Of a stretch of 64,000 nucleotides of DNA, positions 26,161-35,245 are shown piece after piece. Made by a program: the position numbers and the translations under genes. Each line of letters starts with the position of its first letter. Within the stretch, counting starts at the first letter, position 1. A model generated the notes under the pieces. That model had not been told where the DNA came from, did no database searches, and saw only the letters and a list, made by a program, of their open reading frames with translations. This DNA comes from Streptomyces fuscichromogenes (lineage in GTDB: Bacteria; Actinomycetota; Actinomycetes; Streptomycetales; Streptomycetaceae), in NCBI RefSeq assembly GCF_014645815.1, contig NZ_BMML01000003.1:516236-580235 (forward strand). The letters run 5' to 3'.

Positions 26161-27063
26161 ATGCGCTTCGTCTACAACTACCCGGAGACGAACGGCGTCG
26201 AGCGCGACCTGCTCGACGCCGGCAGGCTGCACGAGGTCGCCGTCGTGGTCGAGCGGTCCGGGTTCGACGGGTTCGCGCTGAGCGAGCACCCCGTGCCGAG
26301 CGCGCGGTGGCTGGCAGAGGGCGGGCATCAGACCTTCGACCCGTTCGTCGCCCTCGGGTACGTGGCGGCCGTGACCCGAAGGCTGCGCTTGCACACGAAC
26401 CTGGCAGTGGCGCCCTACCGGAACCCGTTCCTCCTGGCGAAAGCGGCCGCGACACTCGACAAGCTCTCGGGCGGCCGTCTGGTGCTCGGGCTGGGGACGG
26501 GATACCTGAAGTCCGAGTTCTACGCGCTCGGAGTGGACATGGCGGAGCGCAACGCGTTGTTCGACGAGGTTCTCGACGTGCTGCCCCTGCACTGGAGTGG
26601 CGAGACGTTCAGCTACCGGGGTCGCCACTTCGAGGCCCGGGACGTCATCGCCCGGCCCCGGCCTGTCCAGGATCCCATCCCGATCTGGATCGGCGGAAAC
26701 TCGAAGCTGACCCGTAGGCGTGTCGCCCAGCGGGCGCAGGGCTGGATGCCGCTGATCGGCTCGCCCGAGCTCATCGCCACCACGCGGACGGCTTCGATCG
26801 GTTCGCTCTCGGAACTGGCCGACATGATCCGTGAGATGCGGGACGCGGCAGAGGCTGCCGGGCGAGCGGATGGGATCGATGTGCAGTACTCCTACCCGGA
26901 CCGGTCCATCTCCTCTCCGACCGTTGAGGCGGACCGTCATCGTGAAGCACTGGCCGAGATCGAGAAGGCGGGTGTGACCACGGTGGTCGTATCCAGTCCC
27001 ACTTTGACGACCGACGCCACGCAGGATTTCTTGGAGGGGTTTGGCGCAACCTACTTGGTCTGA
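26161..27063 (+). CDS. F420-dependent luciferase-like oxidoreductase
   Basis: A 300-residue TIM-barrel protein of the luciferase-like family, probably F420-linked. Typical segments are RSGFDGFALSEHPVPS, the glycine-rich LDKLSGGRLVLGLGTGYLKSEF, and PIPIWIGGNSKLTRRRV. ATG 26161 follows the cysQ stop by two bases with GAGGTGA upstream; a GTG at 26155 is also possible. It is the last gene of the sulfation cassette and could reduce or oxidise the molecule that is sulfated. Confidence 0.88.
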   Translation: MRFVYNYPETNGVERDLLDAGRLHEVAVVVERSGFDGFALSEHPVPSARWLAEGGHQTFDPFVALGYVAAVTRRLRLHTNLAVAPYRNPFLLAKAAATLDKLSGGRLVLGLGTGYLKSEFYALGVDMAERNALFDEVLDVLPLHWSGETFSYRGRHFEARDVIARPRPVQDPIPIWIGGNSKLTRRRVAQRAQGWMPLIGSPELIATTRTASIGSLSELADMIREMRDAAEAAGRADGIDVQYSYPDRSISSPTVEADRHREALAEIEKAGVTTVVVSSPTLTTDATQDFLEGFGATYLV

Positions 27064-27508
27064 CGGAGCCGGGAGGGCCCCTGGGGGTGTGACCGGCAAG
27101 GTCGTCGCCTTTCGGGCGGCCCCAGCGGTTGTCGCTCGGGGGAGTCCGCGAAGGCAGTGAGGCCGGCGTCGGCGTGCAGAAGCGGCTCTCTGTCGTTCGG
27201 GCATGTCGGCGACAGCGTCGAGCGAGGCGCTGACGGCCTCGGCGGTCGGCTGGGCAAAGAGGGCAGCAGCGCTGCCGGTCGGCTCGGAATGTGATCTTGT
27301 GCATGCCCCTGACCAGACCGAAGCGGCGTTCGGCGACGATCGGTTGGACCAGCGGCCGACGACCGACTCGTCCCGGCCCAGGAACTTCAGCAAGCCCGGA
27401 GAGTCTCATGCGTCGGTGCCCGACTCGGGTCTCTGGGATGGAACGGCGGCCGCCCAAGGCGATCACCGGCGCCGATGCCGGGCATCCGAGAACAGGGCCG
27501 GTGACGCG
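27064..27508. other. 445-bp stretch without a recognisable gene
   Basis: It follows the oxidoreductase stop. Minus-strand phases contain protein-like pieces in two frames (LLKFLGRDESVVGRWS and PIVAERRFGLVRGMHK at about 27290-27395), suggesting a frameshifted relic, but I cannot name a family. No promoter or terminator stands out. Confidence 0.35.
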
Positions 27509-27741
27509 ATGCCCAACAGCGCACAGCGTACGTCGGCGGCATCGGCGCAGAAGCCGACCGGCGGCCCTGCCCATGCGACGCTGATTCTCGCGATCATCCG
27601 GATCAGCTACTTCATGGTCATCCTCGACAACTCGATCGTCTTCACCGGGCTGCCGCACAACCGCTCCGACATGGGGTTGTCCGAGACCGGCCTGTTCTGG
27701 ATCACCAACGCCTGCGTCCTGGTCTTCGATGGGTCGCTGGT
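27509..27741 (+). pseudogene. N-terminal fragment of an MFS transporter joined to a ligase remnant
   Basis: From the ATG at 27509 the frame encodes HATLILAIIRISYFMVILDN, then SIVFTGLPHNRSDMGLSETG, then LFWITNACVLVFDG. This matches the first helix and loop of 14-helix drug-exporter (DHA2) proteins, although the usual ALP sequence has changed to GLP. At 27742 the frame passes directly into the duplicated ligase segment and ends at 27898. The result is a chimeric open frame with no complete domain, produced by recombination. Confidence 0.6.
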
Positions 27742-27958
27742 CTCCGAGGCGGACGCCATGGAGCTCGTGGCGGAATGCGACGACATCGGTGTGCCCGACG
27801 GCCACGCTGGTCGCGGCCTCCCGGCTGGCCGTGCACGGACTGTGCCTGCTCAGGGATCGCGGGGACCGAACCCGGCACCGTCTGCGCACCTTCCCTGAGG
27901 AGGGATACGACGCTGGGGAGCCGACGGGCTGCGGGACGACTCGGGCCGCAGCGCCAGG
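27742..27958 (+). repeat. Decayed second copy of the ligase 3'-end
   Basis: This matches 15067-15395 with two internal deletions. The first removed the stretch between two GCCAC repeats (about 43 bases) and the second the stretch between two GCCG repeats (about 70 bases). From CACGGACTGTGCCTG onward the two copies are nearly identical, including past the original stop codon, where the TGA has become CGA. The pattern points to a duplication followed by microhomology deletions. Confidence 0.85.
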
Positions 27959-28029
27959 TCGTCCGGTGCAGCTGGTTCGCGCTGAACCTGCACGTTTCGC
28001 TGTTTGAGGTACCTCGGGACCGGGCGGTT

Positions 28030-30297
28030 CTACGGGGTGGACCCCCGGGTGGGTTTCTGGTTCGCCGCCCACCAGGACGCGATCTGGGCGCGACTGCGGA
28101 AGTCCAGCTTGGCCAGCAGGTTCTGCACGTGGCCGCCGACCGTACGCGGGGAGCGCCCCAGCCTGGAGGCGATCTGCCGGTTGCTCAGGCCCATGGCGAC
28201 GAGTTCCGCCACTTCGCACTCTCTGCGGGTCAGCGCTTTCGCGGGAACAGCCGGCATGGCCGAGGTACGGTCCGAGGACAGCGCGTACGGGATGGCCTGG
28301 CCAGGACTGTTGCGGCGGCCGCCCTCCGCGAGTGCCTGCGCGTAGGCTTCTCGACCCAGGGCATCGGCGGCCGCTTTCGCACAGTGCGCGTGCTGCTCGG
28401 CCACCCATGGGCCGAATGCGCCTATTGAGGTATCCGCGTTTCGCCACAGGGCCTCGGCGGCGCCCAGCAACCGAGCCGCCCGCGCGTGCTCTCCGCTGTT
28501 GCTGGTCGCCCAGGCGAGCAGTTCCAGCATCCGCGCGACCATCGCGTGGTCGTTGAAACCCCGCATGTTCTCCAGCGCCGAACGTGCGAGTTCCTTGGTC
28601 GCTTCCGGATCGCCGACGGCCCAGGCATTGTGGCCCAGGGCCATCAGCACCTGTGCACGGCCCCATCGCTCTCCGCTTGCCTCGAAGAAGGAGATCAGCT
28701 CTCCGCAGGACTGTGCCGCACGAGGGTCTCCGGCGTAGGCCTGGACACATGCCAGCGCGAGCCGCCAGGAGGTGGCCTCCCGCTCGTCTCCTGCCGCGAC
28801 CAGGGCGGCCACAGCACTTTCGTATAGGGCGACGCTTTCCTGGGGATGCCCCCGGTAGTGCGCTGACACGCCGCGGAAGCCGTCCGCCCGGGGAAGCTGG
28901 ACCGGGTCGCCCAGCCGCTGGGTCAGCGGCTCGGCCTCGTCCAGCCATCGGTCTGCCGCCGCCAGGTCGCCCTGTGTCTGTGCCACCCAGACGGCGGCGA
29001 AGAGACCCCGAACCCGTTCCAGGGTGGGCTCGGGCGCCTGCGCCAGTGCCGCCTCCAACTGGCGACGCCCCTCGGTGAGGAAACCGCCGACGCACCAATG
29101 GAAGATCAGTGCTCCGGCCAGCGCGAGCCGGGCCTGAGGATCTGCGTCGTAGTCCAGTGCCACCAGCAGATTGGGGTGGTCGGCGCGCAACCGGGCCAGC
29201 CTTTCCGCCTGACCACCGGCGAACCAGTCCGTATCGACACACCGGGCGATCGTGAGGAAGAAGTCGCGGTGTCGCGCGCGGAACTGCTGCGTCTGTCCGG
29301 AGGAGGCAAGCTCTTCCCACCCGTACTGCCGCACGCTCTCCAGCAACCGGTAGCGCAGGACTCCGTCACAGTCCGTGGTGAGGACCACGGACTGGTCGAC
29401 AAGTCGGTCCAGGAGGTCCAGCACCTCGTGTGGCGCGATACCGTCTCCGGCGCAGACGCCCTCGGCCGCATCCAGTGCGAATCCGCCAGCGAAGACCGAG
29501 AGCCGGTTCCACAGCAGTCGCTCGGCCGGGGTGCAGAGCTCGTAGCTCCACCCGATCGTGGCGCGGAGCGTGCGCTGGTGAGGCGCTGCCGTCGGACTGT
29601 CGCCGGTAAGCAGCGCGAAGCGGTCCTCCAGCCGTTCTGCGACTTGTGCCACGGTGAGTGTGTGCAGCCGGGAGGCCGCCAGCTCGATCGCCAGTGGCAG
29701 ACCGTCCAGGTCGGCACAGAGCCGAGCGATCTCTGCCCGCTGCCGCTCGTCGGCCGTGAACGTGGACCGCGCTGTCGTTGCCCGGTCTTGCAGCAAGCGG
29801 GCCGCGTCTGCCGGAGGCAGCGGGCCGACCGTGACGAGGTGCTCGCCAGCGAGGCCGAGTGTTCGGCGGCTCGTCGCAAGGACGCGCACCTCGGGGGCGG
29901 CGGAGAGCAGAGCCTTTGCCAGTTCGGCGCAGGCGTCAGCCTGGTGTTCGCAGTTGTCGAGCAGGACCAGCGCCCGACGTCGGGCGAGACAGCCCCCGAG
30001 TTGTTCCATGAGGGGCCGGGTGCCGAGGTCCGGCACTCCCAGCGCGGTCGCGACCATGCCGGGCACCGCTGTGGGCCTCTGCACGGGGGCCAGGTTCACC
30101 AACCAGGCTCCGTCCGGAAAGGCGTGTGCCGAGACAGCGGCTGCCTCCACCGCGAGCCGGGTCTTTCCGATACCACCGCTGCCGATGAGCGTCACCAGCC
30201 GTGTCGCCTGCAACAGCGTACGGATCTCGGTCACCTCGGACTGACGGCCGACGAAACTCGTGGACAACGCCGGCAGGTTACCTACCCGTGAGTTCAC
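28030..30297 (-). CDS. Large LuxR-type regulator with AAA/NB-ARC ATPase (paralogue 1)
   Basis: A 755-residue regulator. The order is N-terminal P-loop ATPase with Walker A GSGGIGKTRLAVEA and Walker B RALVLLDNCEH, an NB-ARC-like helical part, a TPR-like repeat region over the second half, and a C-terminal LuxR helix-turn-helix (LTRRECEVAELVAMGLSNRQ onward). The GTG at 30297 is preferred over 30375 because its paralogue at 32942-35245 begins at the equivalent place (GNLPA..TSFVGR). It is divergent from the toxin/pectinesterase gene and is a likely activator of it. The signal sensed is unknown. Confidence 0.88.
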   Translation of the reverse strand: MNSRVGNLPALSTSFVGRQSEVTEIRTLLQATRLVTLIGSGGIGKTRLAVEAAAVSAHAFPDGAWLVNLAPVQRPTAVPGMVATALGVPDLGTRPLMEQLGGCLARRRALVLLDNCEHQADACAELAKALLSAAPEVRVLATSRRTLGLAGEHLVTVGPLPPADAARLLQDRATTARSTFTADERQRAEIARLCADLDGLPLAIELAASRLHTLTVAQVAERLEDRFALLTGDSPTAAPHQRTLRATIGWSYELCTPAERLLWNRLSVFAGGFALDAAEGVCAGDGIAPHEVLDLLDRLVDQSVVLTTDCDGVLRYRLLESVRQYGWEELASSGQTQQFRARHRDFFLTIARCVDTDWFAGGQAERLARLRADHPNLLVALDYDADPQARLALAGALIFHWCVGGFLTEGRRQLEAALAQAPEPTLERVRGLFAAVWVAQTQGDLAAADRWLDEAEPLTQRLGDPVQLPRADGFRGVSAHYRGHPQESVALYESAVAALVAAGDEREATSWRLALACVQAYAGDPRAAQSCGELISFFEASGERWGRAQVLMALGHNAWAVGDPEATKELARSALENMRGFNDHAMVARMLELLAWATSNSGEHARAARLLGAAEALWRNADTSIGAFGPWVAEQHAHCAKAAADALGREAYAQALAEGGRRNSPGQAIPYALSSDRTSAMPAVPAKALTRRECEVAELVAMGLSNRQIASRLGRSPRTVGGHVQNLLAKLDFRSRAQIASWWAANQKPTRGSTP

Positions 30298-30909
30298 CAG
30301 GGGCACCTCATTCGATACCTCACCGAGCCTCGCGGCGACGCGTGGCCTGGAACAGCCGGTGTCACCTTCGGGCACCGACGGACGACCGGGTTCTCTTCCT
30401 GTGCATTCCAGGACCTTCTGTCAGAGGTGCGGCGGACGGACAGTTCGGTACCTTGCCGTGTTCGTCTGTTTCCCGCCTCCTCCCTTTGGCCTCCGTTACG
30501 GGCCGTGCCTCATTCATTCGGCCGAGCGTGATCGGAGTCGGGGCGCGACGCGACCCATGATGCGCGAGACGACATGGATGGTCAGCGCCTGGTACGGCGG
30601 TGCTCCGGCGGAGCGACCGGCCCTTCGGGGAGGGGCGCAGGGACGGCGTTGACGAAGGACGAGCTCGACAGCCTGGGACCGCCGGTGGAGCACTGTCCGC
30701 AGGTGGTCTTCGACACGGCTTCGGCACCCACCCAGCGCTGGAATGGGTAGAACTGCGCATGCTCGGCGTCGAACCCCCGAGACAGCCTCTGGGCAGCCGA
30801 TTCGCCACGCGTTCTGCGGGCAAGCATTCGTTCTTTTCGTGATGCGCCCCCGGAATGCCAAAGGGAAGGCAAAGAGAACCATGGCTGTCCAAGACATACA
30901 GGGGGCCCG
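30298..30909. promoter_or_regulatory. Divergent intergenic region upstream of the RIP-pectinesterase gene
   Basis: About 610 bases separate the two divergent genes, unusually long for this window, and hold no convincing gene. An A-rich block AGGGAAGGCAAAGAGAA (30862-30878) close to the start of the toxin gene resembles AGGGAAAACAAAGAAAA (35298-35314) upstream of the second LuxR-type regulator, at 14 of 17 positions. It could be a shared control site. A plus-strand frame at 30610-30750 lacks a start and a family match. Confidence 0.35.
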
Positions 30910-32841
30910 GTGAACACCGCGATCCAGGAACACGCCCGCAGCAGGCCGAGATGGGTCATGGCCCTCGTCGCCTCTGCCACGTCCGCTGCCATCCTGGCGG
31001 GCACTGTGGGCGGTGCGCTCGCCACCGCCTCGCCCGCCGCCGCCGCGAACAGCACGCCGGTCTTCCGGCTCGACACCGACAACGGTGCCACTACCGCCAA
31101 CTATCTGGCGTTCCTCAGCCAGATCCGGGCCAACGTCGACTACGAGGCCCAGGACGTCGACAACACGGTGTCCGGCACCACCGACCTGATCGACCACACC
31201 AACCCGAACGCCCTCGGCTACACCGAGGCCGTCATCATGACCGAGGAGGGGCACTCTGTCCGGCTGCGGTTCCGCACGAGCGACATGTACCTGGTCGGCT
31301 GGTTCGACAGCAACGGCCACTACCACTATGTCGGTCCGAGCGACCAGGCACGGATCGCGGTGCCGGACCGGCCGAATTCCCAGCAGCTGAGCGCGGGCGC
31401 GGACTACGGCACCCTCGAACGCCTGGGCGGTGTCGACCGTACGACCATGGAGTACAACCGTATCCAGACCGAAGCCCACGCCATGAGTCTGTGGAAGGCG
31501 TCCAGCACCCAGGCCATGGCGGCGGCGGTGGTGTACTTCGCCCAGTTCATCGCCGAGGCCTCCCGGTTCCGTGGCATCCAGGACACCATTGCCCAGGAGG
31601 GCTTCGGCCCCACCGGCGACGAGTCGTATGCCGACACCACAAGGCTTGATGCCCGTCTGGTCGAACAGGAGACCGACTGGGGGCAGCTCAGCGACCGGCT
31701 ACGCCAGGTACAGCTCACCGGCAGCGACCAGACGCCCGTACCGCTGACCGGATGGGTCCGGGACGGTTTCGGCCGCATCGCCGAGTTGACGCTCAGCCTC
31801 GCCCGCGACTACGCGCGCGTCATGATGCTCGCCAACGGCTACCCCGGATACCAGAAGCGGCGCCACCTCACGGACGCCGACACCATCGTGGTCGCCGCCG
31901 ACGGATCCGGCGACTACGGCACCGTGCAGGCCGCGATCGACGCCGTCCCCTCGGACGGGATCCAGTACACGGTCCTCATCGAGCCGGGCACCTACCACGA
32001 GTTCATCACCGTTCCCGCGAACACGGCGAACCTGATGATCAAGGGAGACACCGGCGACGCGTCCACAGTCGTCATCACCGGTGACCGGGCCCACGGGACA
32101 CTCAGGCCCGACGGCACGCCGTACGGCACCGAGGGCAGCGCCGTGGCCACCTTCAAGGCGTCTGGTCTGACGGTCGCGGACGTCACGATCCAGAACACGT
32201 TCGACCCCAAGGCGCACCCGGAGATCGACGCGTTCTCGACCCAGGCTGTCGCGGTGGCCGCCGAGGGCGACCGGCAGACCTTCAGCCAGGACCGGATCAT
32301 CAGCAGCCAGGACACCGTCCTCGCCAAGTCCCCGGTGCCCACCGCGCAGAACCGGCAGTACTTCGTCGGCAGCTACATCGAGGGCAACATCGACTTCATC
32401 TTCGGCAACGCCACCGCGGTCTTCGACAGGTGCAACCTCGCCATGCGCAACTGGCCCGGCGGGACCGTGCTGGCGCCGAACACCGACAAGAGCAAGAAGT
32501 ACGGCATCCTCATCACCAAGAGCACGATCTACACCAACGGCGTACCGGCGAACACGATGTTCCTCGGGCGGCCCTGGCACAACACGGCGGACGCCTGGCC
32601 CCAGGCGGTTGTCCGCGACACAGTCGTCCACCAGGGCATCGACCCCGGGCGCCCCTGGACCGACATGACCCCTGACTACGCCTGGACCCAGGCGCGGTTC
32701 AAGGAGTACCACAACTCCTATCCCGACACCGACCGGACTTCCTCCTCCCCGAGCGGTCCGCAGATGAGCGACACCGACGCCGCGGACTACACCGCCCAGA
32801 AGTACCTGGCCGGCACGGACGGCTGGGCCCCCGTCTTCTGA
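30910..32841 (+). CDS. Secreted ribosome-inactivating protein / pectin methylesterase fusion
   Basis: A 643-residue exported two-domain protein. Residues 1-46 are a signal peptide (hydrophobic 17-40, end SPAAAA). Residues about 48-310 match ricin A-chain-type rRNA N-glycosidases: FRLDTDNGATTANYLAFLSQ corresponds to the first strand and helix. All five active-site residues are present: Y127 (DMYLVGW), Y166 (GADYGTLERL), E216 and R219 (IAEASRF), W257 (DWGQLS). Residues 324-643 are a CE8 pectin methylesterase with Q445 (QAVAV), Q467-D468 (SSQDTV), nucleophile D495 (GNIDFIFG) and R554-W556 (LGRPW). The start is a GTG after AGGGGG. The domains suggest demethylation of plant pectin together with depurination of eukaryotic 28S rRNA; activity is inferred from conserved residues. 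Confidence 0.9.
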   Translation: MNTAIQEHARSRPRWVMALVASATSAAILAGTVGGALATASPAAAANSTPVFRLDTDNGATTANYLAFLSQIRANVDYEAQDVDNTVSGTTDLIDHTNPNALGYTEAVIMTEEGHSVRLRFRTSDMYLVGWFDSNGHYHYVGPSDQARIAVPDRPNSQQLSAGADYGTLERLGGVDRTTMEYNRIQTEAHAMSLWKASSTQAMAAAVVYFAQFIAEASRFRGIQDTIAQEGFGPTGDESYADTTRLDARLVEQETDWGQLSDRLRQVQLTGSDQTPVPLTGWVRDGFGRIAELTLSLARDYARVMMLANGYPGYQKRRHLTDADTIVVAADGSGDYGTVQAAIDAVPSDGIQYTVLIEPGTYHEFITVPANTANLMIKGDTGDASTVVITGDRAHGTLRPDGTPYGTEGSAVATFKASGLTVADVTIQNTFDPKAHPEIDAFSTQAVAVAAEGDRQTFSQDRIISSQDTVLAKSPVPTAQNRQYFVGSYIEGNIDFIFGNATAVFDRCNLAMRNWPGGTVLAPNTDKSKKYGILITKSTIYTNGVPANTMFLGRPWHNTADAWPQAVVRDTVVHQGIDPGRPWTDMTPDYAWTQARFKEYHNSYPDTDRTSSSPSGPQMSDTDAADYTAQKYLAGTDGWAPVF

Positions 32842-32869
32842 CCGGGCGAGGCTGCGTACCGGAAGGCGA

Positions 32870-32911
32870 CAGGGAGGAGGTGCCGGGCAGTGCGGGCACC
32901 TCCTCTCCCTG
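32870..32911. terminator. Bidirectional hairpin terminator
   Basis: CAGGGAGGAGGTGCC and its near complement GGCACCTCCTCTCCCTG form a stem of about 15 pairs with a small bulge and an 8-10 base loop. It sits 29 bases after the toxin gene and 31 bases beyond the stop of the convergent LuxR-type regulator gene, so it can serve both. Confidence 0.75.
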
Positions 32912-32941
32912 TGTGCGTCCTGCGCTCGGCGGCCGCCGCCC

Positions 32942-35245
32942 TCACGGCGTGAGAACCTGGTTCGCCGTCCACCAGGCGGCGATGCGAGCCCGTGACCGGA
33001 AGCCGAGTTTCGCGAGAATGTTCTCCACGTGGCGGTCGGCCGTACGTGGCGAGAGTACGAGCTCTGCGGCGATCTGCCGGTTGCTCAGCCCGCGGGCCAC
33101 GAGTGCGGCAACCTCCCGCTCGCGGCATGACAACGGGCACACGGAGTCGGAGGCGCCGAGGACAACCGTGGTACGGCCGGTGTCGGTGTCGGTGTCCGAG
33201 TCGGTGCCGGCGTCCTGGGCCAGGGCGAGGTCGACGGCGCGGACGGGAGTGCCGATACGCCCGCCGTCCGTGTGGGCAGCCGCATAGGCCGTCTGCCCCA
33301 ACGCGTCGATCACCGCAGCCTCGCACCGTGCGTGGTGTTCGACCATCTGCGGCCCGAACGCGGCGATCGAAGTCCCGGCGTCCCGCCACAACCTGTCCGC
33401 GGCGCCCAGCAGGCCTGCCGCGAATGTCGGTGCGCCGTCGGTGTTCGCCCAGGCGAGCAGTTCCAGCATGCGCGCGACCATGGCGAAGTCGTTGAAGCCC
33501 CGCATGCACTCCAGCGCGGACCGGGCCAGTGTGCCGGTCGTCTCCCGTTCGCCTCGAGACCAGGCGTCGTGGCCCAGGGCCATCAGCACCTGAGCCCTGC
33601 CCCAGCGCTCCCCGCTCGCTTCGGCGGCGGTGATCATCCGGTGCCCCGTCAGGGCCGCGCGGGGATCGCCGGCGTATGCCTGGACACAGGCCAGCGCGAG
33701 CAGCCAGGAGGCCGCTTCCCGCTCGTCACCCAGCGCCGTCATGGTGGCCAGAGCGTGCTCGTAGCGCTCGATGCTCTCCTGCGGCCGTCCCCGGTAATGC
33801 GCCGAGACGCCGCGGAACCCTCCTGCCTGGACCGTCACAGCCGGGTCGTCGAGTCGCTCGGCCACAGTTTCGGCCTCGTCGAGCCAGAGATCGGCCGCTG
33901 CCAAGTCGCCTTGGGTCTGTGCCACCCAGGTCGCGGCGAGCAGCGCTCGGGCACGTTCCGCGGTCGGCTCGGGCGCCAGCGCCAGGGCGCGCTCGAACCG
34001 GCTGCGCCCCTCGCTGAGAAAGCCACCCGCGCACCAGTGAAAGCTCAGCGCGGTGACCAGGCGGAGCCCCGTTCGAGGGTCGGCGTCGCATTCCAGCGCG
34101 GTCAGCAGGTTGGCCTGCTCGGCACGCAGCCGGGCCAGGCTCTCCACCTGACCCGAGCCGTACCAGTGCCGGTCGACGTGCTCGGCCAGGGTCAGGAAGA
34201 AGTCGCGGTGTCGTAGTCGCAGGTCGCCTTCCTGACCGGACTCCACGAGCCGCTCCCGGCCGTACCGTCGGACGATCTCCAGCAGCCGGTAGCGGGGGCG
34301 GCCCTCTGTTTCGTAGGTCAGAACGACCGACTGGCCTACCAGCCGATCAAGGAGATCCGCCACCTCGTGGCGTGCGATGGCGCCTCCGGCGCAGACTTCT
34401 TCCGCCGCTTCCAGAGTGAACCCTCCGGCGAAGACCGACAGTCGGCTCCACAGCAGCCGCTCCGCAGGGTCGCACAGCTCGTGGCTCCAGTCGATCACAC
34501 CGCGCAGGGTGCGCTGATGACTCGGTGCCGTACGGCTTTTGCCGGTGAGCAGGGTGAAGCGGTTCTCCAACCTTTCCGTGAGCTGTCGGACGGTCAGGCT
34601 TCGCAGCCGGGACGCCGCCAACTCGATCGCCAGCGGCAGCCCCTCCAGATCTGCGCAGAGTCGTGAGACTTCGGCTTGATCGGCAGGGCCGACGGAGAAG
34701 TCCGGGCGGATGGCCTTGGCCCGGTGTCGCAGCAGTTCGACCGCGTCGTGTGACGGCAGCGGCGACACGCCCAGGACGTGCTCGCCGGTCACCCCGAGGA
34801 CGTGGCGGCTGGTCGTCAGAATGCGCAGATCAGGGGCGGCTGACAGCAGGGCTCGGGCCAGTTCGGCACAGGCACCGATCAGATGCTCGCAGTTGTCCAG
34901 GATCAGCAGAGTCCGTTGCCGCGCCAGATAGCCGGTCAGCTGGTCGAGGACGGGCCGCGTTCCCGGATCCGGCACCCGCACCGTGCCTGCGGCGGTGGAT
35001 GCCACCGCCGCGGGATCGCGGACCGGGGCCAGGTCCACCAGCCATGCCCCGTCCGGAAACGCCCTGCCGAACGTTCGGGCTGCCTCCAGTGCCAGGCGGG
35101 TCTTGCCCACTCCACCCGGGCCGGTGAGTGTCAACAGCCGCCCGGCGCCCAGCAGATGGTGGATCTCCGTGACCTCCTGCCGCCGCCCCACGAAGCTGGT
35201 GAAGGGCGCGGGCAGGTTCCCGGAATCCGGGATCATGCTCGCCAT
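32942..35245 (-). CDS. Large LuxR-type regulator with AAA/NB-ARC ATPase (paralogue 2)
   Basis: A 767-residue protein closely related along its whole length to the regulator at 28030-30297. The P-loop is GPGGVGKTRLALEAA and Walker B LLILDNCEH. The repeat-containing second half is followed by the LuxR helix-turn-helix CREREVAALVARGLSNRQIA with RTADRHVENILAKLGFRSRA. The ATG at 35245 is used; a second at 35236 is possible. It converges with the toxin gene. The two regulators look like products of a duplication that placed one on each side of the RIP-pectinesterase gene. Confidence 0.88.
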   Translation of the reverse strand: MASMIPDSGNLPAPFTSFVGRRQEVTEIHHLLGAGRLLTLTGPGGVGKTRLALEAARTFGRAFPDGAWLVDLAPVRDPAAVASTAAGTVRVPDPGTRPVLDQLTGYLARQRTLLILDNCEHLIGACAELARALLSAAPDLRILTTSRHVLGVTGEHVLGVSPLPSHDAVELLRHRAKAIRPDFSVGPADQAEVSRLCADLEGLPLAIELAASRLRSLTVRQLTERLENRFTLLTGKSRTAPSHQRTLRGVIDWSHELCDPAERLLWSRLSVFAGGFTLEAAEEVCAGGAIARHEVADLLDRLVGQSVVLTYETEGRPRYRLLEIVRRYGRERLVESGQEGDLRLRHRDFFLTLAEHVDRHWYGSGQVESLARLRAEQANLLTALECDADPRTGLRLVTALSFHWCAGGFLSEGRSRFERALALAPEPTAERARALLAATWVAQTQGDLAAADLWLDEAETVAERLDDPAVTVQAGGFRGVSAHYRGRPQESIERYEHALATMTALGDEREAASWLLALACVQAYAGDPRAALTGHRMITAAEASGERWGRAQVLMALGHDAWSRGERETTGTLARSALECMRGFNDFAMVARMLELLAWANTDGAPTFAAGLLGAADRLWRDAGTSIAAFGPQMVEHHARCEAAVIDALGQTAYAAAHTDGGRIGTPVRAVDLALAQDAGTDSDTDTDTGRTTVVLGASDSVCPLSCREREVAALVARGLSNRQIAAELVLSPRTADRHVENILAKLGFRSRARIAAWWTANQVLTP

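Noticed and set aside
30600..30750. Plus-strand coding stretch (LTKDELDSLGPPVEHCPQ) between the regulator and the toxin gene
   Set aside because: It has no start codon with a ribosome-binding site and no recognisable family, and is too short to judge.
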